This document shows, in pieces, positions 34,124-45,284 of a DNA stretch of 64,000 nucleotides. Source of the stretch: Qipengyuania vulgaris (GTDB taxonomy: Bacteria > Pseudomonadota > Alphaproteobacteria > Sphingomonadales > Sphingomonadaceae). Where the stretch lies: contig CCSI01000003.1 of the NCBI GenBank assembly GCA_000756795.1, forward strand, positions 417,947 to 481,946, read 5' to 3'. The notes beneath the pieces were generated by a model. The model saw nothing but the letters and a program-made list of their open reading frames with translations. It searched no databases and was not told the origin of the DNA. The position numbers were made by a program, and so were the translations under genes. Numbering within the stretch: position 1 is the first letter of the stretch; each line of letters opens with the position of its first letter.

Positions 34124-34414
34124 CTAGGACGCGGGGTCGGCCTCGCCCGTGTTGAGGTCCTGTCCGGTAATGGGAGCCGGGCCGGGCGTTTCCGTATCGC
34201 CTTCCTCAATTTCGCGCTCGAGATTGGCTGCGCCTTCGCTCACCGCGCCGGCGGCCTGCTTCGCACCATCTTCCAGAGCTTCGCCGACGACCGCGGCATT
34301 CGCCTCGATGTCGTCACCAGCAAGGTCGGCGGTGCGCGCGGCATCGTCCTGCGTATCTTGCGAGCAGGCGGCGAGCGTAGCGGCAGCGGCGGTGGCGATA
34401 AGCAGGCGTTTCAT
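34124..34414 (-). CDS. Small alanine/acidic-rich lipoprotein
   Basis: A 96-residue protein that begins MKRLLIATAAAATLAACSQD with a clear lipobox (LAAC). The mature part is low in complexity, rich in Ala, Glu and Asp, and without known domains. The ATG at 34414 has GAGGAT upstream. It is convergent with the DUF3667 gene (1-bp gap) and lies downstream of ftsH. Confidence 0.65.
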   Translation of the reverse strand: MKRLLIATAAAATLAACSQDTQDDAARTADLAGDDIEANAAVVGEALEDGAKQAAGAVSEGAANLEREIEEGDTETPGPAPITGQDLNTGEADPAS

Positions 34415-34473
34415 GGGCATATCCTCGTATGTTCGTGAGCTGCAGGCGCGGCGGTTTCCCATGACAAACGCAA

Positions 34474-34506
34474 GAAGGGCGCCGGAGGTTTCCCGCTGAC
34501 GCCCTT
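34474..34506 (-). terminator. Hairpin downstream of ftsH
   Basis: GAAGGGCG and CGCCCTTC form an 8-bp stem with a 17-nt loop, followed by TTGCG on the minus strand. The long loop and weak T-tract make it a moderate terminator candidate. Confidence 0.5.
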
Positions 34507-34529
34507 CGTGATGTCTTGGCTCTTGCGAG

Positions 34530-36494
<1,965 letters not shown>

Positions 36495-36576
36495 TGCTGT
36501 GGGCAATCCTTTCCTTGAACTGCAAATGTAGGAGCGCGGGGGTGAATGGCAAGTTTAGCGCAGGCCGATTTCTTGC

Positions 36577-37215
36577 TTATTTCCGCTCACACTCATCGAC
36601 CGCATAGGCCTTGCAGAAAACCTCGACAGCGCCCTCGATGCGCTGGCGGTCGCGTACAGGGTCGCGCGGGTGGCCGAAGCGGCGTTCCAGATCGCCCATA
36701 CCCTTGCACATGCTGGCGAACTGTTCGACCGCGAGGTCCACGTCCTCGATGTCGACTTCGCCCGCCTCGTTCATCGCGCGCATCAGCCCGGCGAAAGCCG
36801 CTTTCATCCGGTGTGGCCCTGCAGCGAGGAAGGCAGCGCCGATTTCGGGCTCATGCTCGGTTTCGGCAGCAATGCGGCGCTCGAACTGGACCATTTCGGG
36901 GCGCGAAAGGAAGCTGACCATCGCCTCGCCAATTGCGATCAGCCGGTCGCGCAATGACCCGCGCATGTCGGGAGTTACCGCGAACTGGTCGCGCATTTTC
37001 TCGCATTCGCATTCGACGGCGGCCGTGAACAATCCGCGCTTATCGCCGAAGTGGTTGTAGACCGTCACCTTGGACACGCCTGCATCGGCGGCCACCTGCT
37101 CGATGGAGGTCGCGGCGAAGCCGTGATCGAAGAACGCACGCGAGGCCGCGGCGATCATCGCCTCGCGCTTGGCGGTATCCGCCGGCCTGCCTGCTTTTCT
37201 ACCATCGCTTGACAA
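36577..37215 (-). CDS. TetR/AcrR-family transcriptional regulator
   Basis: A 212-residue repressor. The N-terminal HTH is ATSIEQVAADAGVSKVTVYNHFGDKRGLF (shown split: DKRGLF). The C-terminal part is an all-helical ligand domain. It starts at TTG 37215 because no ATG lies upstream before the stop. It is divergent from a tripartite exporter operon, and the intervening 85 bp contain perfect inverted repeats, so it very likely represses both itself and the exporter. Confidence 0.9.
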   Translation of the reverse strand: MSSDGRKAGRPADTAKREAMIAAASRAFFDHGFAATSIEQVAADAGVSKVTVYNHFGDKRGLFTAAVECECEKMRDQFAVTPDMRGSLRDRLIAIGEAMVSFLSRPEMVQFERRIAAETEHEPEIGAAFLAAGPHRMKAAFAGLMRAMNEAGEVDIEDVDLAVEQFASMCKGMGDLERRFGHPRDPVRDRQRIEGAVEVFCKAYAVDECERK

Positions 37216-37216
37216 A

Positions 37217-37252
37217 GTGAACGGTCCCGTTCAGTTAAACGCCACCGTTCAC
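37217..37252. promoter_or_regulatory. Inverted-repeat operator between tetR-type gene and exporter
   Basis: TGAACGG and CCGTTCA form a perfect inverted repeat with a 2-bp spacer at 37218-37233. A further half-site CCGTTCAC lies at 245-252 and pairs with GTGAACGG at 37217-37224 over a 20-bp spacer. The position in the divergent promoter suits the TetR regulator. Confidence 0.75.
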
Positions 37253-37300
37253 TAATGGACGAGTCGCAAGGGCAAAGCAAGCGGAGCCGATGACAGCACC

Positions 37301-38434
37301 ATGATCTGGATTGCCATCCGCATGCTCACCGGCGACCCGCAGAAGTTCTTCGGGCTGGTGTTCGGCATTGCCTTCTCCACCCTGCTCATCACTCAGCAGC
37401 TGACGATTTTCGTGAACCTGCTCGAGCGCGGTGCGAGCGGGGTCTACAATGTCTCCAGCGCCGATGTCTGGGTGATGGACCCGGTCAGCCGCACCACCGA
37501 TGTCGCTTATGCCATGCCCTCGACCGCGCTCGACAAGGTGCGCGGCGTGCCCGGCGTGGAATGGGCGGTCCCGCATATCCGTGCGAACGCTTCGGTCCGA
37601 ACCAAGGATGGCGACCTCGAAGGCGTGGCGGTCATTGGAGTAGATGACGCAACGCTCATCGGCCTGCCCAAGAACATGATCGAAGGCTCGGTCGACGTGC
37701 TTTCGCAGCCCGACAGCGTCATCATCGACGATGTCGGCACCACGCGTATGTTCCCCGATGCCTCTCCCATCGGCGAGCGGCTGGAGCTGAACGACCAGCG
37801 CGCTGTCATCCGCGGGATTGCCGATGCCATTCCCAGCTTCACCAGCACGGTGGTGCTCTATACCAAATATTCCAATGCGCTGAATTTTGTCCCCGGAACG
37901 CGTAACCGCCTGTCCTTCGTGCTGGTCGGCAAGGCGGACGGGCTTACCTCGCAGGAACTGGTCGACCGCATCGAGGCCGAAACGGGCTTGCGCGCCCGCA
38001 CCCGCGAGCAATTCGCGCGCGACGGGGTCGATTTCATTATCGAGAACACCGGCATTCCGCTGAACTTCGGGATTACCGTGGCGCTGGGCTTCATCGTCGG
38101 CGTCGCCATCGTGGGGCTGACCTTCAGCCTCTTCATCCGCGACAATATAAAGCAGTTCGGCGCGCTGAAAGCCATCGGCGTGACCAACGGGACCATCCGC
38201 AAGATGGTGGCCGCGCAGGCAGGGTTGGTGGGCCTTATCGGCTATGGCCTCGGCGTGCTGGGAACGGTCGGCTTCATTTATGCCTTTTCGGCCAACCCCA
38301 CCTTCAAGGGCTTCTATATCCCTTGGCAGATCCCGCTCATCAGCCTTGTCGCGGTCACGCTCATCCTCGCGCTGACCGGCTGGCTGGCGCTCCGCAATGT
38401 GCTCAAGACCGAGCCCGCATCGGTGTTCAGATGA
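37301..38434 (+). CDS. ABC transporter permease (MacB/FtsX type)
   Basis: A 377-residue inner-membrane permease with one N-terminal helix (about residues 14-34), a large periplasmic domain (about 45-235) and three C-terminal helices (about 250-275, 305-330, 345-365), the MacB/DevC topology. It is the first gene of permease-ATPase-HlyD-OMF and probably moves a hydrophobic or toxic compound from the periplasm or membrane. Its stop overlaps the ATPase start (ATGA). Confidence 0.88.
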   Translation: MIWIAIRMLTGDPQKFFGLVFGIAFSTLLITQQLTIFVNLLERGASGVYNVSSADVWVMDPVSRTTDVAYAMPSTALDKVRGVPGVEWAVPHIRANASVRTKDGDLEGVAVIGVDDATLIGLPKNMIEGSVDVLSQPDSVIIDDVGTTRMFPDASPIGERLELNDQRAVIRGIADAIPSFTSTVVLYTKYSNALNFVPGTRNRLSFVLVGKADGLTSQELVDRIEAETGLRARTREQFARDGVDFIIENTGIPLNFGITVALGFIVGVAIVGLTFSLFIRDNIKQFGALKAIGVTNGTIRKMVAAQAGLVGLIGYGLGVLGTVGFIYAFSANPTFKGFYIPWQIPLISLVAVTLILALTGWLALRNVLKTEPASVFR

Positions 38435-39135
38435 GCGGCCCTGCCATCTCCACCCGCGGCGTCACGCGCGATTTCAAGGCGGGCCAGCAGACCATTACGG
38501 TGCTGCACGGAATCGACCTCGATGTGAAGGCGGGCGAGCTCACCTTCCTCGTCGGCGAAAGCGGCTCGGGCAAGACGACGCTGATTTCGATTATGTGCGG
38601 TATCCTCTGGCCGACGCTGGGCGAGGTCGAGGTATTCGGCACCGACATCTATGATTTGTCCGATGACGACCTGGTCGAGTTCCGCCTGCAGAACATCGGC
38701 TTCATTTTCCAGCAGTACAATCTCATCCCCTCCATCGATGCCGCCAGCAACGCCGCCGTGCCGCTGATTGCGCAGGGGATGGACCGGCACGAGGCGCGCG
38801 AGAAAGCCGCTGCCATGCTGGAAAAGCTCAATATCGGCGACCAGGCGGGCAAGCTGCCCAACCAGCTTTCGGGCGGGCAGCAGCAGCGCGTCGCCATCGC
38901 CCGCGCACTGGTGCACGAGCCGCGCCTCGTGGTCTGCGACGAGCCGACCGCAGCGCTCGATGCTGCCTCGGGCCGCCGTGTGATGGACCTGCTGCGCGAA
39001 GTGGCGGTCGCCGAAGACCGCGCCTGCATCATCGTCACCCACGACAACCGCATTTTCGACATGGCCGACCGCATCCTCGTGCTCGAGGACGGGAAGGTCA
39101 CCCATGACGGCGAACACATGCCGGAGGACCATTGA
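38431..39135 (+). CDS. ABC transporter ATP-binding protein (MacB/LolD type)
   Basis: A 234-residue ATPase with Walker A GESGSGKTTLI, the Q-loop region FIFQQYNLIP, the signature LSGGQQQRVAIARAL, Walker B LVVCDEPTAALD and a switch histidine in THDNR. It energises the neighbouring permease. The start overlaps the permease stop, and the end overlaps the adaptor's ATG at 39135. Confidence 0.93.
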   Translation: MSGPAISTRGVTRDFKAGQQTITVLHGIDLDVKAGELTFLVGESGSGKTTLISIMCGILWPTLGEVEVFGTDIYDLSDDDLVEFRLQNIGFIFQQYNLIPSIDAASNAAVPLIAQGMDRHEAREKAAAMLEKLNIGDQAGKLPNQLSGGQQQRVAIARALVHEPRLVVCDEPTAALDAASGRRVMDLLREVAVAEDRACIIVTHDNRIFDMADRILVLEDGKVTHDGEHMPEDH

Positions 39136-40127
39136 TGGCCTTTAATTTTCGCGACCTCAGCTTCACCCGCCAGATCTTGCCGGTCATCGCGGTGCTGGGG
39201 CTGGTGATTGCCGTCTTCTTCATCCTCTCCGGTCAGCCCGACCGCGAATTGTCCGAGCCGGACCGCGAACCGCCGCGCGCCCCCGAAGCGCTTGCCAACG
39301 AGGCGCGTGTGGCAGGTTCCGGCGTGGTCGAACCCTCGAGCGAGGTCGTGCAAGTCGGCTCGGCGTTGTCGGGCCTCGTCACCGGCCTCTTCGTCGAGCC
39401 GGGCGACCGCGTGAGCGAAGGCCAGACGCTCTTCACCGTCGATGCCCGCCAAGCCCGCGCCCAGTTGCGCGAAGCCGAGGCCGCCGTGCGCGAGGCACAG
39501 GCCGCTATCGCCGAGGCTCGCAGCGCGCAGGCGACCGCCAGCAGCCAGCTCGCGCTCTATCGCAATGTCTCCGACCCCGCTGCTGTTAGCCGCAGCGAAG
39601 TGATCCGCGCCGAGGGCGAGGCCAGCGCCGCCGCCGAACGCCTGCGGCTCGCCAGCGCGCGCTACGAGGCGGCACAGGCGCGGGCGGCATCGGCTCGCAC
39701 CGAGATTGGCCGCCTGACCATCACCGCGCCAATTGCGGGCGAAATCCTCGCCGTGAACATCCGCAAGGGCGAATATGTCAGCACCATGGGCGGCGGCGGC
39801 GCGCAACCCTTCATCGAGATGGGCCAGACGCAGCCGATGCATGTGCGCATCGACATCGACGAGGAACAGGCCCCGCGCCTTGCGCTTGGCGAGCCGGCCA
39901 CGGTTTCCCCCCGCGGTGCTGCGGGTCAGCAAGTGAAGGCGACCTTTGTCCGCGCTGAACCGCTGGTCGTGCCCAAGCGCTCGCTCACCAATTCAGCCGC
40001 CGAACGCGTCGATGTGCGCGTGTTGCAGGTGATTTACGAACTCCCCGCGAGCGCGACGGGCGACGGCGGCATTTTCCGCGTCGGCCAGCAGGTCGATGCC
40101 TATATCCCGGCGAAGAAGGGCCAGTGA
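39135..40127 (+). CDS. HlyD/MFP-family periplasmic adaptor
   Basis: A 330-residue membrane-fusion protein with one N-terminal membrane helix (about residues 13-32), a lipoyl-like half (GSGVVEPSSEVVQVGS), a long alanine/glutamine/arginine-rich coiled-coil hairpin (about 100-195), and a beta-barrel ending at AKKGQ. It bridges the permease and the outer-membrane factor. ATG 39135 directly overlaps the ATPase stop. Confidence 0.9.
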   Translation: MAFNFRDLSFTRQILPVIAVLGLVIAVFFILSGQPDRELSEPDREPPRAPEALANEARVAGSGVVEPSSEVVQVGSALSGLVTGLFVEPGDRVSEGQTLFTVDARQARAQLREAEAAVREAQAAIAEARSAQATASSQLALYRNVSDPAAVSRSEVIRAEGEASAAAERLRLASARYEAAQARAASARTEIGRLTITAPIAGEILAVNIRKGEYVSTMGGGGAQPFIEMGQTQPMHVRIDIDEEQAPRLALGEPATVSPRGAAGQQVKATFVRAEPLVVPKRSLTNSAAERVDVRVLQVIYELPASATGDGGIFRVGQQVDAYIPAKKGQ

Positions 40128-41551
40128 TGCGGCACAGCCTCCTCCTCGCAAGCACGCTGGCGCTGGCAGCCTGTGCGGGCGGTCCGCCGCCCGAAGTCGC
40201 GACACCGACGCCTGTCCTGCCGCCCACATTCTTTTACGCGCCCGATGCCGCGGGCGAGACCGCACTTGCTACGCTCCTGCCCGCTGAAGACCCGGGCTTC
40301 GACGCGCTCGCATCGCAGGCGCTGGCAAATTCGCCCACGCTGGCCGAGGCGCTTGCCCGTATCGACCAGGCCCGTGCCGGTGCCAGCCGCGCAGGGGCAG
40401 AGCGCCTGGCAAACATCGGCGCGAACGCCTCGGTGACCGGCCAGCGCACCAATCCGAACCAGTTCGGTGCCTCGCTGCCTCCCGGCGTAGAGTTCGACAC
40501 TGAACGCGTGAGTTATGCCGCCAATCTCACTGCGCGCTGGGACCCCGACATCTTCGGACGCCTGCGTGCCCAGGAACGCGCGGACCTCGCCCGTGTCGAT
40601 GCGGCGGACGCGAATTCGCGCGCGGTGCGCAATGCCTTGCTCGCAGAAATCGCCGCCAGCGTCATCGACTGGCGTACACTCGAAGCGCGGCAGGCGGCCA
40701 TCGATGAGGACCTCGCCGCCGCCGAAGAACTGGCGCGCCTCGCCGGGGTGCGCGAGGAGGCCGGCATTGCCCCCGGCTTCGACCGCGTGCGCGCCGAAAG
40801 CGCCGCCGATGCCTCGCGCAGCCGCCTCGCAGCGCTCGAAAGCGAGCGCGCGCGGCTGACCGGCAGGCTGGTCACGCTGACCGCGCAAGGGGCGGCGCAG
40901 GTGCGGGCAGCACTCGCGCTCGACCCGCCACCACCTGCCCTGCCCGCGCCGCCTGCGGCCTTGCCCTCGGCGCTGCTGACAAACCGTCCCGATGTGATCG
41001 CCGCCGCGGCGACGCTGGCCGCCGAGGATGCCGAACTTGCCGCCACCGCGCGCCGCCGCTTCCCTACTTTCGACCTCTCCGCCGTCATCGGCCTGCTTGC
41101 TTTCAGCCCCGTCGACTTGTTCGACGAGGGCAGCATCGTCGGCTCGCTCGCAGCATCGGTGGCCGGGCCCCTGCTCGATTTCGGGCGCATCGAGGCGGAG
41201 ATTGACGGCGCTGCTGCCGAAAAGCGGGCCGCTTTCCAGTCCTATCGCGGCGCGGTCTACACCGCCCTTGGCGATGCGGAGGCCGCCTATGGCCTCGTCG
41301 CCGCCGCCGACCGTGAACTCGCCGCAGCCGCAGCCGAAGCCTCCAGCATGCGCCGCGCGGCCAGCCTTGCCGAGACCCGTCAGCAAGCCGGCCTCGCCGA
41401 TTTCCTCACCGTCCTCGAAGCACGCCGCGCTGCCGATGCGAGCGGCGAGCGGGCTGCGGCAGCGTTGGGCCGCGCACAAAGGGCGCGAGTGCTGCTGTGG
41501 CAGGCGCTCGGCGGCGAACCTCAGCCGATGACGCGGTCGACCAGCCAGTAG
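40127..41551 (+). CDS. Outer-membrane efflux lipoprotein (OprM/NodT family)
   Basis: A 474-residue TolC-superfamily lipoprotein. The signal sequence MRHSLLLASTLALAACAGG has a lipobox. The mature part shows two OEP repeats with RWDPDIFGRLRAQERADL and VAGPLLDFGRIEAEI, the NodT signatures. It would complete the exporter to the outside. The 3' end overlaps the convergent HupE gene by 31 bp. Confidence 0.9.
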   Translation: MRHSLLLASTLALAACAGGPPPEVATPTPVLPPTFFYAPDAAGETALATLLPAEDPGFDALASQALANSPTLAEALARIDQARAGASRAGAERLANIGANASVTGQRTNPNQFGASLPPGVEFDTERVSYAANLTARWDPDIFGRLRAQERADLARVDAADANSRAVRNALLAEIAASVIDWRTLEARQAAIDEDLAAAEELARLAGVREEAGIAPGFDRVRAESAADASRSRLAALESERARLTGRLVTLTAQGAAQVRAALALDPPPPALPAPPAALPSALLTNRPDVIAAAATLAAEDAELAATARRRFPTFDLSAVIGLLAFSPVDLFDEGSIVGSLAASVAGPLLDFGRIEAEIDGAAAEKRAAFQSYRGAVYTALGDAEAAYGLVAAADRELAAAAAEASSMRRAASLAETRQQAGLADFLTVLEARRAADASGERAAAALGRAQRARVLLWQALGGEPQPMTRSTSQ

Positions 41552-42489
41552 GCTCCGGAAATTCCGATGGCATAGGAGACGAAATGCACCACGCGCGCCT
41601 CCAGTGCCGGGCGCAGCTTCCGCACCACCCAGAGCAGCAGGATCACGGCGGCGATGACCAGCAATTGCCCTGCTTCGACGCCGAGGTTGAAGCTTACAAG
41701 TGCGGCGGGCACCTCGCCTTCGGGCAGCCCGATTTCGCGCAAGGCTCCGGCGAAACCGAAGCCGTGGAGCAGGCCGAAGACGAAGGCGACCAGCCACGGC
41801 AGGCGGCGGGTCAGCGTCTCGCGTGTTCCCCTCGCCACCTCGACCGCGAGGAAGACGATGGAGAGCGCAATCAGCGCCTCGACGGGGCGCTGCGGCAATC
41901 CGGCAAAGCCGAGTGTGACTGCTGCCAGCGTCAGCGAATGCGCAACCGTGAAGGCCGTCGCCGCTTTCACCACCGCCCAACCGCGCCGCACGAGCAGGAC
42001 CAGCGCGATGACAAAGAGCAAGTGGTCCCAGCCCATCAGGATGTGCTCGAGACCGATGACCAAATAGCTGCGCCAGACCTGCAGCGACGAAGGACGCGCT
42101 TCGATGGTGGCGAATGGCGCGTCCGGGGTCAGGCGATGGACCTGCACGGCCCGGTCGCGCGGGGCGATGCGCAGGATGGCCTCGCCATGCCCGGGAAAGG
42201 CGGGCCAGCCGATTTGCGGGTTGGCCGTCTTTCCGTTGCAAATGACATCGGCATGTCCGACCACTGCCGCGCTCGCCCGCTCGCGGGATATTTCTCCCAT
42301 CTCGCAGTTCGCCGGAATTTGCGGGGTGCCGAACACTTCTCCGCGCGCGCCAGAGAGCGGCTGTTTCCAGTCGAGCGACCAGTGGCCGTCCTCGCCTTGC
42401 GTGAACTGGATGGAGACGGGGCGAAGCTCATCGGCCAGCGCCGGAGCCGCGCCCAGCAGAAGGCAGAGCGCAGCCAGCAGGCGTATCAT
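41521..42489 (-). CDS. HupE/UreJ family protein
   Basis: A 322-residue protein. A signal peptide (to about ALADE, residue 20) precedes a ~115-residue beta-rich extracytoplasmic part. A six-helix HupE/UreJ membrane domain follows with the histidine motifs GLEHILMGWDHLLFV, VAHSLTLAAVTLG and GLLHGFGFAGA. HupE proteins are thought to move nickel, but here no urease or hydrogenase genes are near. It overlaps the PpiC-type gene by 4 bp. Confidence 0.82.
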   Translation of the reverse strand: MIRLLAALCLLLGAAPALADELRPVSIQFTQGEDGHWSLDWKQPLSGARGEVFGTPQIPANCEMGEISRERASAAVVGHADVICNGKTANPQIGWPAFPGHGEAILRIAPRDRAVQVHRLTPDAPFATIEARPSSLQVWRSYLVIGLEHILMGWDHLLFVIALVLLVRRGWAVVKAATAFTVAHSLTLAAVTLGFAGLPQRPVEALIALSIVFLAVEVARGTRETLTRRLPWLVAFVFGLLHGFGFAGALREIGLPEGEVPAALVSFNLGVEAGQLLVIAAVILLLWVVRKLRPALEARVVHFVSYAIGISGAYWLVDRVIG

Positions 42490-43271
42490 TCGACCTCGAC
42501 GGTGTAGGCATCGCGCAGGACCTCGTAAGCTGCCTCGCGCCGCGCCGCGATGGTCCGGCTGCGCCAGTCACGCTCGACCTTTTCGCGCACTTCCTCGAAC
42601 GGCGGGACGTTTCCATCCTCGCGATTGGAAACGCGAACGAGGTGCCAACCATAGCCCGATTGCACCGGCCCTTGCCATTCGGGAGAGGTCTCCAATCTCG
42701 ACAGCCCTTCGGCGAATTCGCTGCCGAAGAGCTGTCCCACCTCCCTGTCCGACATACCCGAAACATTTCGCGGGAGACTGATGGGTTGGCCACGAGGCCT
42801 GCCTTCGCCTCTCGCTGCCAGTGCAGCACCACGGGTCGGGAAATAGGCCTGTTCGAAATCGATTAGGCCGCTGCTCTCGTAACCGGATGCATTCTCGCGG
42901 TACCACGCCCGCAGATCCTCCTCCGAGGGTTGCGCCAGTTCCGCCTGCGCGCTGGCGAGGTCGTCCATTTTGGTCGCCAGCCTCCGCTTCACCACCGGGT
43001 CGCCTTCATCGAGGCCGAGCCGAAGCGCCTCGCGGTAAAGCACCTCCTCGCGAACCCATTGCGCGATGCGCGCATCGAGTTCCGCATCGGTCGGTGCGCG
43101 GCCCATAGTGCGCTCGAAGGCCAGCGCGAGGCCTGCCTGCTGCTCTCGGCTGAGGCTGATGGTCCGCGCTTCCGGGTCGACCTCACCGCCCGTGAGCGAA
43201 ATCACGCCCCAGATGGCAGCGCCAGCAATCAGGAAATGCGCGAGCGGGTCGCGCAGCCATTTGCGCATCAT
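42486..43271 (-). CDS. PpiC/SurA-type peptidylprolyl isomerase, membrane anchored
   Basis: A 261-residue protein with an N-terminal membrane helix (DPLAHFLIAGAAIWGVISL), a helical SurA-like part (about 45-125) and a parvulin-like PPIase domain (about 130-240: EDLRAWYRENASGY, GYGWHLVRV). It may help fold an extracytoplasmic protein of the same operon. Start and stop overlap both neighbours, placing it firmly in the DUF3604-PpiC-HupE unit. Confidence 0.78.
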   Translation of the reverse strand: MMRKWLRDPLAHFLIAGAAIWGVISLTGGEVDPEARTISLSREQQAGLALAFERTMGRAPTDAELDARIAQWVREEVLYREALRLGLDEGDPVVKRRLATKMDDLASAQAELAQPSEEDLRAWYRENASGYESSGLIDFEQAYFPTRGAALAARGEGRPRGQPISLPRNVSGMSDREVGQLFGSEFAEGLSRLETSPEWQGPVQSGYGWHLVRVSNREDGNVPPFEEVREKVERDWRSRTIAARREAAYEVLRDAYTVEVE

Positions 43272-45220
43272 CCCTCGCTCATGATGGGCGGCGCATCGCC
43301 GGGCGTCTTGCGCGGCTTGGGCTCGGGGCGCAGCCATACCGGCGAGGAATAAGCGCGCTCCTGGATGACATTCGCTTCGACGACGTTGGCGGGCAGTTTC
43401 AGCCCGAAACGCTTGGCATCGAACAGCACCCAGCTCGGCGTCGGGATTTCGATCACGCGCACATAGTAGAAGGCGCGCTGGCCGCGGCGGTAATCGGGGT
43501 CTGTCCAGGTCGCGCGCAGTTCGGGTGCGCCGATGGAGTTCTCGTAAGTCGCCTCCAGTCTGTCGACCGTGTCACCTACCCGCGGGACTGGCGATTCCGA
43601 CGCCCCGTCCATCTCCCGCGCGCTCCATGCGACGTCATAGACCTGTTCCTGCGCCGTGCCGCTGGCATCGACCCAGCCCTTCACCACCTGCACGCGGTCG
43701 AGATTGGCGCCTTCGGGGTCCTTCAGTGCAGAGATGAGGAAAGTCGGCGCGCGGCCTGTGTCCTGCAGTTCGCCGCCCATCGGCACGCCGCGCGTATAGC
43801 CTGCGCGCACCCAGTCGCCGTCCCAGTCGTCCTTGCTGAAATCATGCCCTGCGAAGAGACGCAGCACCATGCGCGGGCCCGTCGTCGCGTAGACCTCGCG
43901 CCGCATGAAAGCATCGAAGATTTCCGCACGCGTGTTCCCCCGCGCCCAAGCCGCCGCATAGCCGCCCGCGAGGTAATGCCAGCCGAAACGCCCCTGCCGC
44001 GTGCCGAGGTTCTGAGGGCGCATGGCGCGCTCCGCCTTGGGCTCGTTGCCGGTGTGCTTGCCGAAAAAATTGTCCTCGTCACCCGTGGCGAGCGCGGTGT
44101 GGCTGTCGGTCGATCCGATGAGGCCGAAGGCGTAGGGGTTCACGCCAAGCTGTTCCTCAAGCGTCAGCCCGCGCAGCAGCGCCGAGCGGACATAGCTGCC
44201 CGCATACATGTCCGGCGTCGAGCGACGGGTGAGCGGAAGATTGCCGAGGTCCCATCCCGCCACGCCGAAGCCTGCAAATTCGTCATTGGGCGAGAGGAAG
44301 GGATGCGTCTCGCTGTCGCCCTTGATTTGCGTCGCCTCGACCACTGGCTCGCGCGCGGCGCGGCGACGGGCATATTGCGCACTCATCGCCCCGCCATCGG
44401 GTCCGGTCAGCTCGAACATCATGCCGTTCGAGAGGTTGGAATTATGCGGGATGGCGAGCACCTGTCCGCCCGTCGCCTCCTCATAGGCGTCCATGTAATC
44501 CCACAGCCCGGTGACGTCTCCGTTGAGACCGGGATAGGGCAGCACTTCGCGGGTCTTCGCGCTGCCGTCCCTGAACATGACCACGCGGTGGAGATTGTTG
44601 CCATCCGGCATCAGCGTCCACTCGAAGCCGGCGAAGGCAGTGAAAGTGCCGGGCTCGTTATAGCGGTCAAGGATGTCGAGATGGCGATCCCACAATTCGC
44701 GCGTGGCCTCGGCCTGGCGTTCGGGGTCGCGGAAGGCCTCGGGGATTTCGTCATTCGCCGCCGCCGTGATGAGTTCGCCCACCGCGCGGGTCGACTGCTC
44801 GGGGCTTTCGTGCATCATGTCGTACCAGCGGCGCAGGACCGGATCGCGCACCATCATGCGTGGGGCGTCGTAGAGGCGGCGGGTAGCACCCATCGCGTCC
44901 GAATGGTCGGCGATGACGAGGAAATCGAGCGGGCGGTCGAGCTGCGCGCTCATGCCGGTGGTGGCGGTGACTTCCTCCCCGCGCGCGAATTGCAGCGCAG
45001 CTTCGGGGCCGAGGCGCACGCCAAAACCGAAGGCATCGACCGAGACATCGGTATGAAGATGCGTGTCGCCCCAATAGGGCCGGTCGGGAAATTCGGCGAG
45101 TTCGACCGTGTCGCTGCCGTCGCCGCGCTGGGCCTCGCTCGGCTCGCCGCGTGTGCTGTCCGTGCAGCCTGCGAGTGCGAGGGCGGTGGCAAGGCTCGCT
45201 GTAAAGGTAATGATGCGCAT
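43268..45220 (-). CDS. DUF3604 domain lipoprotein
   Basis: A 650-residue predicted lipoprotein (lipobox ALAGC at about residue 15-19). The mature part starts with RPYWGDTHLHTDVSVDAF and LDFLVIADHSDAMG, which recall the HxH and DHSD metal sites of the PHP hydrolase fold, and has IGSTDSHTA later. DUF3604 has no established biochemical role to my knowledge. It is the first gene of a minus-strand trio with the PpiC-type and HupE-type genes. Confidence 0.83.
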   Translation of the reverse strand: MRIITFTASLATALALAGCTDSTRGEPSEAQRGDGSDTVELAEFPDRPYWGDTHLHTDVSVDAFGFGVRLGPEAALQFARGEEVTATTGMSAQLDRPLDFLVIADHSDAMGATRRLYDAPRMMVRDPVLRRWYDMMHESPEQSTRAVGELITAAANDEIPEAFRDPERQAEATRELWDRHLDILDRYNEPGTFTAFAGFEWTLMPDGNNLHRVVMFRDGSAKTREVLPYPGLNGDVTGLWDYMDAYEEATGGQVLAIPHNSNLSNGMMFELTGPDGGAMSAQYARRRAAREPVVEATQIKGDSETHPFLSPNDEFAGFGVAGWDLGNLPLTRRSTPDMYAGSYVRSALLRGLTLEEQLGVNPYAFGLIGSTDSHTALATGDEDNFFGKHTGNEPKAERAMRPQNLGTRQGRFGWHYLAGGYAAAWARGNTRAEIFDAFMRREVYATTGPRMVLRLFAGHDFSKDDWDGDWVRAGYTRGVPMGGELQDTGRAPTFLISALKDPEGANLDRVQVVKGWVDASGTAQEQVYDVAWSAREMDGASESPVPRVGDTVDRLEATYENSIGAPELRATWTDPDYRRGQRAFYYVRVIEIPTPSWVLFDAKRFGLKLPANVVEANVIQERAYSSPVWLRPEPKPRKTPGDAPPIMSEG

Positions 45221-45284
45221 CGGCTCTCCCCAACCGTCGGGAAGGGACTGTGCGCCTACCGGGCGGTCTGGGTCAAGAGGCGCC

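Noticed and set aside
38649..42241. Long minus-strand open frames opposite the exporter operon
   Set aside because: They overlap strongly supported genes and have no recognisable motif. They are shadows due to base composition.
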